The notes beneath the pieces were generated by a model that was given only the letters and a program-made list of their open reading frames with translations, was not told the DNA's origin and did no database searches. Of a stretch of DNA of 64,000 nucleotides, positions 9,193-19,169 are shown piece by piece. Location: NCBI GenBank assembly GCA_023055505.1, contig JALIRH010000001.1, positions 120,811,723 through 120,875,722 on the forward strand, given 5' to 3'. Both the position numbers and the translations under genes were made by a program. How positions within the stretch are numbered: the stretch's first letter is position 1; every line of letters starts with the position of its first letter. Source of the DNA: Callipepla californica brunnescens. Its lineage: Eukaryota; Chordata; Aves; Galliformes; Odontophoridae.

Positions 9193-9210
9193 ATCCTGCC
9201 GACTACGCCA
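9193..9210 (-). other. Primer-binding site for tRNA-Ser(AGA)
   Basis: The + strand ATCCTGCCGACTACGCCA equals the 3' 18 nt of vertebrate tRNA-Ser(AGA) plus CCA, so the provirus RNA strand is complementary to that tRNA end (TGGCGTAGTCGGCAGGAT). It lies 8 nt inside the 5' LTR, where a retroviral minus-strand primer site belongs. Confidence 0.85.
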
Positions 9211-9218
9211 TTAAGAAA

Positions 9219-9957
9219 TGTCACGCTCCAATATAAAGGAGGGAGACGAGGTTCTCTGATTATGTGTATACCCGATGGCGAGATTAAGACACAACGGGTC
9301 AAATGTTAGCCCAACCAGTTTATTACAATTACTAGTTGCTTAGGGATATGGGGAAGGGAAGGTGAGCGATAGAAAAGGGATAAAAAGCAAGGAGTCTTGA
9401 TAGAAAGCAAGAGAGATATAATCACCACCGTGGATCCAGCGAAGTTCGTAGTCTCGAGAACTCGTCTGGTCCCCGTGGGGGATGGGAGATGGCAGCAAGC
9501 AGGCCTCAGGGTCCGTCTGCAGAGTTTCCCCCCTCAGGGAATTCTCCGTTTCCTCTTCGGGAGTTCTCCGTCAAAGATTTTTTCTTTGGGAGTTCTTCTC
9601 CAAAGTTGCTAGTTTAGTGAAGGCCTTTTATCCTCCATTTCTCAGGTTTTTTTCTTTTTTTTCTCTGCTAGTGTGACATACCTGGCCCAACAGATAAGCC
9701 AGCAGGGAGTGGTGCCTTCATTGCCATGCACAAGCATTATCGCCTTTTGCAGTGATCAGCTTCTCCAAGCCGAACCCCGAAAAAGACAGGCTTGGCCCCA
9801 CTTCTGCTTATCTTTACAACAATAAGCAGAGGCACTGTGGCACGGTGACACCCACCCAGATAACCTGCAGTTCTCACTTAGAGTCTTATCACCAGAAAGG
9901 CCTCACGAAGCAAGCTTTGAGACAATTAATAAAAGAAAACAGTTTCTGTCTTTCACA
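9219..9957 (-). repeat. 5' LTR of provirus (739 bp)
   Basis: This copy is identical by eye to 4579-5317 and begins and ends with the same TG/CA boundaries. As the upstream LTR it should drive transcription towards lower coordinates through the Gag-like ORF. A TATA-like GATAAAAG is at 9632-9625, so RNA would start near 9600. Confidence 0.93.
9625..9632 (-). promoter_or_regulatory. TATA-like box of 5' LTR promoter
   Basis: The + strand cttttatc reads GATAAAAG on the provirus strand. It lies about 300 nt before the AATAAA (9324-9319), a reasonable U3/R arrangement. The start site is inferred. Confidence 0.45.
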
Positions 9958-9961
9958 GGGA
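9958..9961. repeat. Target-site duplication, right copy (GGGA)
   Basis: This GGGA matches 4575-4578 and flanks the provirus immediately after the LTR terminus. Confidence 0.8.
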
Positions 9962-10525
9962 CAGTCACCTCCCTTGACTTGCTGCCATCCTGTTCTCGGT
10001 GCAGCCAAGGATACAGTTGGCTTTCTGAGCTGCAGTCACACTTGGACAGTTCATTTTGAACTTGTCATCAACCAGCACCCCAAAGCCTTTCTACTCAGGA
10101 CTGCTCTCAGTAAGTTCTCTGCCCTGGTTATATTTGTGCTTGGACTCACCTCAGCCAAAGTGCAGGACCTTTCATTTGGCCTTTTTTAATTTCAGGGTTC
10201 ACACAGGCCCACCTTCCAAGCTTGTGCAGGACCCTTTAGGTGGCTTTCTGTCCTCCAGTGTGTTGACTGCAGTGCTCAGCTTGTTATCATTGGCAAACTT
10301 TCTGAGGGTGTAATCAATCCCACTGTCCATCCCAGTGATAAAGATGATGAACATCCCAGTAATGACCCCTGGAAATGCCACGTGTCACTGGTCTCCATCT
10401 GGGAATCAAGCCATTGACCATGGCTCTTTGTGGCCATCCAACCAATTCCTTATCCAGTAAGTGGTCCATCCATCAGATCCAGTGTCTTTCCAATTTGGAG
10501 TGCCGTGGAGATGAGCAGTCGTAAA
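9962..10525 (-). mobile_element. CR1 LINE, right part, with reverse-transcriptase remnant
   Basis: CR1 resumes after the provirus in the wording 'cagtcacctcccttgacttg' and reads back into ORF2. On the minus strand the part around 10350-10420 corresponds to the block that encodes the SGVPQGS-VLGP motif region of CR1 reverse transcriptase, already damaged. Together with 4503-4578 it is one CR1 copy interrupted by the provirus. The right end is approximate. Confidence 0.8.
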
Positions 10526-10774
10526 AACACATAGTAGTAACATAAATCTAATTTCTTTAGGAAATATAGATGAGGAGCACAAGTAGTACTCTTAGATTTG
10601 TAGTCCTCTTGTTTTTGTCTGTGTAGGGCAGAAGTTGCCTATAAAAAGGCTGCACATTACTGTCCTGGTTGGGGTCTGATAGCTGTGTCATGATTTGTCC
10701 TGGCTGGTGTTATCTTTGAAGTTGATGTTTGATATCTTCAGCTGGTTAACTTTTAAGTGTTCTGTCTGTTCCAG

Positions 10775-10855
10775 GATAATGGCTTTGTGCATATTCATAC
10801 TCCCATAATTACATCAAATGACTGTGAAGGTGCTGGGGAGCTCTTTCAAATTGAG
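10775..10855 (+). CDS. NARS2: NARS2 exon 5: asparagine/ATP site start
   Basis: This exon is 81 nt (27 codons, phase 0 to 0) and encodes [20 protein letters not shown] followed by GELFQIE. It matches human '[27 protein letters not shown]'. This is the motif 1 strand ([10 protein letters not shown], with the motif 1 Pro) and the segment leading into the active site of AspRS/AsnRS-type enzymes. The acceptor is ctgttccag and the donor gtaagt at 10856. It follows the 8.8-kb intron with the antisense provirus. Confidence 0.96.
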
Positions 10856-13800
10856 GTAAGTTGGAGTGGGTAGAGATTCTTGATTATTTTCTTTTCTTTG
10901 CAGAGCAATTTTGGAGATTGGAAGAATTATTCGTCTGTGTGGAACGTTTTCTTTTATATTCTTCTGTGATTATTTTTTTTTTTAATATAGCACTCCTTTC
11001 CTTTGATGAATAATTGAGACAGAGTTAAACAGATGGATTACTTTTAAACTTCTCTTTAGTACGTTGATCAGTACTTTTTGTACTGATGAGTTATTTTATC
11101 CCTGGTGCCCTGAGATAGATTGGTGAACAGGAGGATATGATGGCAAGAGATGGGATGGGACATTCAGTTCAGCCTAATATACAAAAATATTTGTTAGCCC
11201 TGAAATGAAGAGTATAATTCACCTTAGCTCTTCTTTGCAACTGGGAGATTGCTGACATTCTTTTAAGGAGTAATATCCAAAACTGCTTTTCACATGTATA
11301 TATTCCTTCCTATGAGATATTCCTATTGCATATTGGAGTCCTTCCCACTGAAATTATCTTGTCTCCTGATATTGCCAGGTATCTCTGTCCACCAGACTGT
11401 GACCATGATCTGTCATTTTCTTAAGTACTTGACATCTTAGGTCAAAACTGCCTGTGAAACTTACATACAGCTATAAACACTAAGATTTTCCCCACAGATT
11501 CCTCGTGATTCCTAACCCCCTTCCCCCACGTTCATGAATCATAGGAAATTCCATCTGCCTTTTATACTTCTATATTTGAAGTGTACTCTTCTATCTCAAA
11601 CAATTACATCCATTACCACTTACGCTCGCTGGCTCCTGCCTTGCTGGTGAATCATCTGTAAGCAAAAGTAAAACTGTTGAGGTAGCAATTGCTTGCTGTG
11701 GGAGCACATCTTCCACTCTCTGCACATCTTCATGGCAGAAAACCTCCATCTCCTCGTTCTTCAGGATGTCACTGTGGAACCTGTGCTACTAGTGATTCCC
11801 ATCCAGACCAGTACGTGTGGCTCAGCTTTTTGTTTGCTGTCACAATAGAGTTGATTAGCTAAACTAAATTGTTACTGTTTAATTGAGATCCTTTAACGCT
11901 ACCAAAGGTTCCCTCCAGGCTGTTGCATGCAAATTAAGACGTGAAAACAAGTGACACTTAATGATGAGAACATTATACAGTTTGCAGCTGTACAGTGTAT
12001 TACGTCTTTGGTACAAATTGTATCCACTTGAAAGCTGTAAAGGATGCAGGACTAGAGCGTAGGTGGCTGGTAGTAGCAGAAACACTGATGCAAATGTAGA
12101 TTGAGGTGGTGAAATGCAAAAGAAACTTGTATCAACTGGATCTTAACAAATAGTTCAAGATAAAAGCTCCTCATCTCTCTCTAGCCTGATTGCTTAGGTG
12201 TAAAATAAGTATCAGGCCTGGGGAAATGACTGGGCATGAAAGGTGTGGAGTAGGTGCTGACTAAGATACCGTTGAATGGTCTGCCCACAAAGGAGAGGCT
12301 TCAGAGAAGTTCTCCTTCATTTGCTGTTTCTTCTTTCAGCACTGCTTTATCATCTGGCCTAATTTAGCTAGGGCTTGGTTTCCTTTCCTCAGAGCTCTGC
12401 TTGAAGTTGGACTTTGCCAGCAGAGATCCAAGACTGTCTGCTGTACTGCTGTGACTGTAGAGACAGCGAGACTGTCTCTTGGCATTGGGAATCTTGGTGG
12501 ACGTGAATCCTTCCTTGGGAGTGTGTAAATCATGAACTTAAGATTTTTAACCCTCCGGTTGTGAACAGAACATAAATTGACGTCCCATTGATCCAGAATT
12601 CACAGTAGTAAAATATACTTGCTGCTGACAGTCTGCAAGCAGACAGGGCTGGCTTTTCTGCATTTCTAATTAATTTCATTGAGCAGATGGGTAGTATCAC
12701 CAGTTTAGTTATGCTGCTGTGCGTGGGATAAGCTGAAAGCTTTGGTTGAGTAGCCTTTAAGACTGCAGTAGTTTTAATCCCATATAATGCCTGGCCACTG
12801 TTCAGACTACTGTGTTCTTAAGGGATGGCAAAAAGCGAAGAGAGGAGGAGTCTATTTCCACATGAGACTTGAAGAGATGGGAAAGCAGTATCCTGAGATG
12901 GAAGGGAAAGGCTTCTTGAAGGCATGTGATCTTTGATTCCTAGACCTCTTAATCCTGTAAGATTCGTGTTTGTTTATGTATTTAGCTTCCTCATCATCTT
13001 TGTTTGGTTTTGAGTGCACTGATTAGTCTGTACATAGTTTTGGTTGGGATGTTCTCATAGCAGGACTTAGAAGGTGGGGGAATCCCTTTTGCCTCTTCTG
13101 GACAAATCAATTCAAGAAAATATTTTTATAATTAAGTACTGTAACAATGAAAAGAGAGTGGTAGACAGAGGAAATCTTAAATAAGCCAGAAGATGGTAAG
13201 ATCTTCAGAGAAATCCTTTGTTTTGAGATTTTTTTACAGCTCAAAGGAAAAAAAAGTTTGAGGAGAAACTGCTGGAAGTGTGAAGACAAGTAGACAAACC
13301 TTACTGTGCACAGAGAATATCAGCAACACCAACGTCCAGGTTTCTGCACCTTTGATAGTGTCCATCTTTCTGTGGAACCCTGGAGGGCAGGAAGCCTCTT
13401 GGCTGTGCTGTCTTCCTTGAGAGGTACTTACTGAGAAGTCCAGAAGAGTTTTGGATAGCTGGGTTTTAGTGGAATGCAAAGCAGGACAAGGTAATCCTTG
13501 AAACAGTTATGATCAACAAGGTGAGACACTCCTTTCTATTTTTGATTTAACCTGAGGATAATTTCTCTGTACCAGCCCTCAAGAACCTTAGGAGAGATCC
13601 TTTCCTTGTCTTTTTATCTTTTTTCTACTTAAGTTCAAAATCCTTAAAAGCTTTGGAAATGGCAAGAAACTTGACCCAATCTACATCTGGGGCTGCTCCT
13701 AGGAACTGTGCCTGCTTTTTGTATTTGAGACCCAGCTGTGTGTCTGTTCCCTGCTATTTTCAGCAGCCTCCCACTCTGTCTGCAATGTCGAAGACACTGT

Positions 13801-16800
13801 GCATTCTGGGTCTCTTTCAGTCCTTTTGACTTTGCTCTCTGGAAAGTTGCCTTGTTTGACTGTCCTCAGCTGCTGTGGTGAAGCTGAAGTCTCCTCTCCC
13901 CTCTGAAGAGCTTTCCTGACACGGAAAGCTGTGATAAAGCTGTGGGCAGCCATCTTCCCTGCCTTACAGCCTGTTAAAAGGACTTTGCATGCAGTCACTT
14001 CGTGTGACAGTTAAATTGGTATCCACAGCTCTTTGAAGTGTTTCTCATGTGTCTAGTGTTGCCAGCAGACTTAAGCTTTTCTGGGACGGTATTCTGTGCT
14101 TGAGAAGAGGTGCAATCTACCTATTGGCTCCAGTGGAGGTAATATGTCCCCTGTATGAGGCTTATCTCTTCCCACACACATGCCTCGTTGCATTTGACTT
14201 CAGTGCTTGAGTGATCAGACTAATTCATTAATTGAAGGAATATTTACTTTACTGCAGAAGTTGAGAACCATCCGAGTATTGTTATTCTCTAAAACGTATC
14301 CAGAGAGGCAATAGTGTTCAATTTTCTTACCTTCCTCTCTAGGAGCAAGAGTTAACTCTGGATCCCTGAAAGAGTTTAAGTTCACAGCTGTATGTCCTGT
14401 GGAACCAGAAATGTGTGCCTGCTACTGAAACTGACTCCTACCATGCTTTCAGTACTTCTGAAAAGTAACCCTGTCAGCACCAAGAAAGGCTGGGATCTGC
14501 TGGGGAGGGAATCACAGTTAAATGCAACAGGATTAGCATCCGTCAGGTGTTTCCCCTTCAGAGATGCGTCACAGTCTGGGAGGCAGCCAGTACCTGGGAG
14601 CCTGGGACTTCAAGAGATCTGCTCAGCAGGGCTCAGTATTAGCTGGAACTGAGCTGAGGGAAGGCTTGCTGTCATCTTTCCTGGCTCACCCAGTTTCTGT
14701 TTTTCTCTGCTTGGTTCTTCGCTGTCCATAATTCCACTACATTTTTGTGAGATGTTTCTCTCAGCAGAAACAGCTGAGTGGCTGGACTGCCACTGGGCCA
14801 TAGCAGAACTAGGAGGAGGACTTGGAAGTTAAAAATTCATCTTCTTATCTGAAGGAGAAAGCCTACTCATGTTTGTAATAGGGCATCTCAGATGGCAGTC
14901 TGGATTGAAGTTGTGCTACTGTGAAAGCTTCAGCAGTGTGGTGTTGTGGGCCTGCTCTAGAGCTAAAGCAGTGATTTCTATGAGCTTTTCAAGTCGTCTC
15001 TGATCCCTTCACGCATTTGGCTTGTGTAGAGTGAAAGAATCAAATGGTTTATACTCTCCTGAAGCAAATTGCCTCAAGTAGAAGTTAACACAAGACTGAC
15101 ATCAAAGTGAATAATTTTAAATTAAATCATTAGACGTTTGAGAAGGAGAACAAAACAGGTACTAAATCCAGTTGTTCTTGTACTTAAAATGAAAATAAAA
15201 AGCCTTTGATGTTGATGTCAAATCTGAGTATGTTTATAGCGCATTTACTCTGAAACAGTGAGATGTTTCATACTGACTCTCCCTCCCTCTCCACTATTAG
15301 TAGAGGAGTTTTTGACTAGGAAATGGAGAGAACTTGAAAGCAAACACATTATTTCCCCTCCCTGACTTTTGAGGTTTATTTTTTTATTTTATTTTTGTCT
15401 GGAAGTGGGAAAGGAAGCCATCTAATTGGAACAAAAGCACAGGGTCGTAGCTTCGTTTTGCTCATCGTGAAAATGAGAAAACAAACATGTTCTGTACCCG
15501 TGAAGGGATGGCATCACAAAACGGGGTTATTTATTACGAAGAAGCAGACTGAGCCTAAATCTGGGGCGTAAACACTTTGAGATCATTGGCCTGAACCTGC
15601 TCTATGGATGTATAGAGTGGAGGAACCACTTCTGGTGGGTTAGTCAATATTTGCATGTGTGAAGTGGGCAGCTGCTAATTAGAGGACACCTCCTTGCTGA
15701 AGGCATCCCTTCTGCCTTTTTCCAAGGGAAAAAAGGAGTCATCTTGCCCAGGTGGCAAGTGGATCGATTAATTTCTTTTCTTATTCCCAGTTCATAATGC
15801 CCATTCGTCAAGATTGTGCCTCAAACTGAGGGAAAGTGGGCACCTGGGAAGGTAAAAGGTAGCAGGGTTGAAATTTTGTTTAAGTTACTACGTTCACTCT
15901 TCACCTTCTGTTGGAAGCAGCCCAGCAGCTTCTTGCAGTGCATGCTTACATCCCAGGAGCTGAATGCCCCATAGAACTGGGTGCAGGTTTGTGTAGGTCC
16001 AGTTGAGCAGTAGTGTCTCCGTTTTCCTTCAGTCACTTGCTGTTGTCTGTTTTCCCTTTGCCTCAGTGTAATTACATCTGATATGAAGAATGAAAACTGA
16101 CACAAAGTCATCAAAAATAAACCAGGCCTCAGCTCCTGGAGACAGCTGTATCCTGTTTGTGGCTTCGGGGGAAGTATTGAGATTTCATGGCTGATTTCTT
16201 CTGTTCTTTTCCTGCTTCTAGTCTGCCTTTTTCTCATTGTTTAGAAGTTGCATCCTACAGGATTCAGTGGGATTTTTCACTGGTGGGATGAAGAATGTTA
16301 CTGAACTAAACTTCCAGTAGGATAAGCTGGGTTGTTACGTGGCTCTTCTTTCTGGCCACAGCTCTGGAGCTGTGGTATGTGGATGCTTGTATGTTTATTA
16401 ATATCCATATTGTTTTTGAATAAATACACTGGATTTATTTGAAGAAAACAATAGGGGCCTGCTTCTGCATCCTTGTTTTCTTTTTTTAGAACTACAAAAC
16501 CTACGAAACAAAGGAAGCCATCCTGGGGTTGCAACAACAAATTGTCCTACTTCCATTGATCTTTGTGTATCAAGGCAGGCTTGCCCTTTTCTTTAGTGTG
16601 ATGATGTGAAGAGATAAAGCTGCTCTATGATCTGAGGCCTTTGACAGTCTCTTTTTTTTTTTTTATCTCTGTGATGAGCAATGAAGCTTTTTAAGAACAA
16701 AAAGCAGCACCTTCCAACTGACTGAGAAAAATGGCAGGTTGTAGTATATCAAAGGCTGGCAAACAAGCCTGAGCTGAGCAACAACCTCTCCATGACAAAG

Positions 16801-19068
16801 CAAGCTTAGGAGTAGGATAGCTAGAAGCAGTGGCGTGCTTTGCTGAGCTAGTAGCACTTTAGCTTAACTTCCAGCGTTTAGTCTTTGAAAAGTATTTCAA
16901 ATTTATCTCAGAAGGAAGTACGCATTTTAAAGTGAATATAGATCAACAAAACCTCAGATTATCTTCAAAGTTTCTTTCATTTTCCTGAACCTTTGACTCC
17001 TCTAAAGCTTAGGGATGATGTTGAGATACAGAAGATGCTGATGTGGTCTCATTCATCTTAACATTTTTTGTTTTAAAAAATATATATAAATTAAAAATCA
17101 CCTCTAGTGATCATCTAATTCAACTCCTGCTGGCAGTGCCAGTGGAGCAAGCTGTCTTGGACTGTGTCTGGTTGAATTTTGAATCTCCTTGCAGCTGGAG
17201 CCTCCTTAGCCCATACCAGTTTTTGATTGCCCTCAGTGTTTTTTAAAAGAAAAAAATGGAAGTTCTTCAAATGAAATTGCATGGTATTTTTTTTCATCTT
17301 CTGTTGTGGTTGGGCACCGTTGACAAGAAGGCCTGGCACCATCTTCTTTGCTCTCTTCTTTTTGGTATGTATGGACAGCGATGAGCTCCATGTGAGCTGT
17401 CTCTTCTCCAGGCTGAGCAGCTGCAGCTCTCTGTTTCTACTCATCTGAAAGGTGCCCTGGTTCCTTCATCGCGTTTGTTGGACTCACTGCAGCATCATCC
17501 ATCATGAGTACTCCTGTAGCTCTGGCACTGCACCCAGCACTCCAGCTGGGTCAGCCTGCAGGCAGCACTCTGCCTGTTGTAGCACAGGAGGATGGTGCCT
17601 TTCTTTGCTTCAGGGGCCCATTGCTGCCCTTTGGTCATCTTGGTGTCCAGCAGGGAAATAGAGCACAGTCCTTAAGTGGTTCCTGAAGGTCTTGGTGTAG
17701 AGGTCTTTCTTCTTTTCTGAAGACTGAAAAGCAGTGGAGCCTTTAGAGGCTTTTTTTTTTTGCTATTGGTTTTTGTTTTACCAATGAGGAAAAAAATCAC
17801 TTGTCTATGAACAAGAAATATCACTGATTGTGAAAGTTATTAAAAGATGGTGTATGCAGCGTGGAAAATACTCATCTGCTTTTTCAGTAGGCTTGAAATT
17901 GAATTTGAAGGTAGTGCTGTTGAATTTTCTAATGGTAGAGATTCTCCCCTCCCCTTTCACTACTTCTCTTGATAGGAAAGAATGAGAAAAGCATTTGTAT
18001 GTTTGGAGACAAGGTTAATGCACTTCTTTTTTCCTTTTGAGTGTTGCTGAGCAAATTGTTCCTCAACAGATGATCTGGTGGGATTTTCATTCTGTCTGTT
18101 TATTTCCAAGAAACATGGGATGTCATTTCTCCACCTGCTCCCGAGTTCCTAGATGGACATTTAGCTACATGTGTTTTACTCTGCCTTGAAGCCAAAACCC
18201 AGAGGCTGTCCTAGAAAATCTGGTCCTCCACCACCTGTACTCTCAGACTTGCTTTTTAAATGGTGCATGTGTCCTTCCTGACAGTTTATTTTACATGTTT
18301 TCATCTCCTTCCTTTCTGCAATGCCGTTTCTGTTTCAACTCAATCCATACATTACGTAGTTATTTACTTCTAGTAGAATTCAGAGTGCCTGGTGTGTATA
18401 TCCAATGTACAAAAGGCGAGAGGTGAGAAGGAAGCAGTCATGAATTCTTTCACTTGTTGTGAATTTGCCACTGCCCTTGAAAAGTTTGGAGCTGATGGTC
18501 AAACCCTGAGAAGCTGTGTCATCTTAGCGAGCTGCTTCTCTGCAGCTGAGCTGGTAAACCTAATTATTCTGCATCTAATCTACAGTCCCTGTTATTTTTT
18601 CAGAAATATCTAAAAGAACAGTTTGTTCTTCCTCTGTGCTGACATGTCTAAGCTTTCCTGGTGATGCAGGTGGAATGGGCAACAGTTCCCTTGGTCTGTA
18701 AGCTGTGATGCCTACAACCCATATCCTCATAAGTCACCAAAGGTGGACGTGGGGAGCTGTGTTGTTTCTAGCTTAGAGTCTGACTTTACTGTGCAGCCAA
18801 ATCAGGTGCTTCAAACCCCTACAAAGTCTCTGAGAGTGCTTTATCACAAGGGTTATTTTTGTTTTCCTCTCTTTTGCTTGAATTGTTTACAGAGCCTAAT
18901 AGTTGTCTGAGCAAAGATCCATGATGTATGACTGTTGGATTCCTTCTCAGAGGTGTTTGGGTTGACTCTGGTGCACGTTCTTAGGAAAAGAAAAAAGGAA
19001 AAAGAAGCAGGGAGCTGTGATGTTTATTCTAACACTGATAGTCTAACTTAAGGATTTTTGATTTGCAG
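10856..19068 (+). other. NARS2: NARS2 intron 5
   Basis: This 8.2-kb intron has consensus ends (gtaagt and atttgcag). An old minus-strand CR1 copy lies at about 17100-17690. The rest shows only unique-looking AT-rich DNA with homopolymer runs. Open frames such as the 138-codon one on the minus strand at 15821-16237 show no recognisable protein. Confidence 0.8.
17100..17690 (-). mobile_element. Old CR1 LINE copy, diverged
   Basis: The text contains diverged CR1 phrases in minus order: 'gatcatctaattcaactcct', then 'tcttctccaggctgagcagc', then 'cagcactccagctgggtcag' and a 'gcctttctttgcttcagggg' block. Divergence is much higher than in the CR1 copies around the provirus. The copy may be two adjacent fragments. 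Confidence 0.6.
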
Positions 19069-19169
19069 ACATCACACGAGGCAAAGGAATCTGCAGAAAA
19101 GAACCACTTCTTCAGTGTGCCCACCTTCCTTACAGTTTCTGGCCAGCTCCATTTAGAAGCGATGGCAGG
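19069..19169 (+). CDS. NARS2: NARS2 exon 6: active-site GQLHLE segment
   Basis: This exon is 101 nt (33 codons plus two bases of a Gly codon, phase 2). It encodes TSHEAKESAEKNHFFSVPTF and then [14 protein letters not shown]. It matches human '[32 protein letters not shown]'. The first ~12 residues differ strongly from human, while the SGQLHLE substrate-binding stretch is conserved. The acceptor is atttgcag and the donor gtgagc at 19170. Its two trailing bases require a partner starting in the same phase, which exon 7 supplies. Confidence 0.95.

Larger units (their letters stand above)
4579..9957 (-). mobile_element. Endogenous retrovirus, ENS-1/ERNI (Soprano)-like provirus
   Basis: This 5379-bp provirus lies antisense to NARS2 in intron 4. 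Its order on the minus strand is: 5' LTR (9957-9219), 8-nt spacer, tRNA-Ser primer site (9210-9193), a ~730-nt leader with structured tandem repeats, an intact 529-codon Gag-like ORF (8464-6875), an unassigned 0.7 kb, a broken Env transmembrane relic (about 5940-5461), and the 3' LTR (5317-4579). The LTRs start with TG, end with CA and appear identical over 739 bp, so the insertion is recent on a bird-evolution scale. No pol was recognised, so the element would need enzymes in trans. The family call rests on my recognition of the coiled-coil Gag-like protein known as ENS-1/ERNI in chicken. That name is less certain than the retroviral architecture. Confidence 0.88.

Noticed and set aside
15821..16237. 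138-codon minus-strand open frame in NARS2 intron 5
   Set aside because: No family resemblance and no splice or promoter context. Considered chance.
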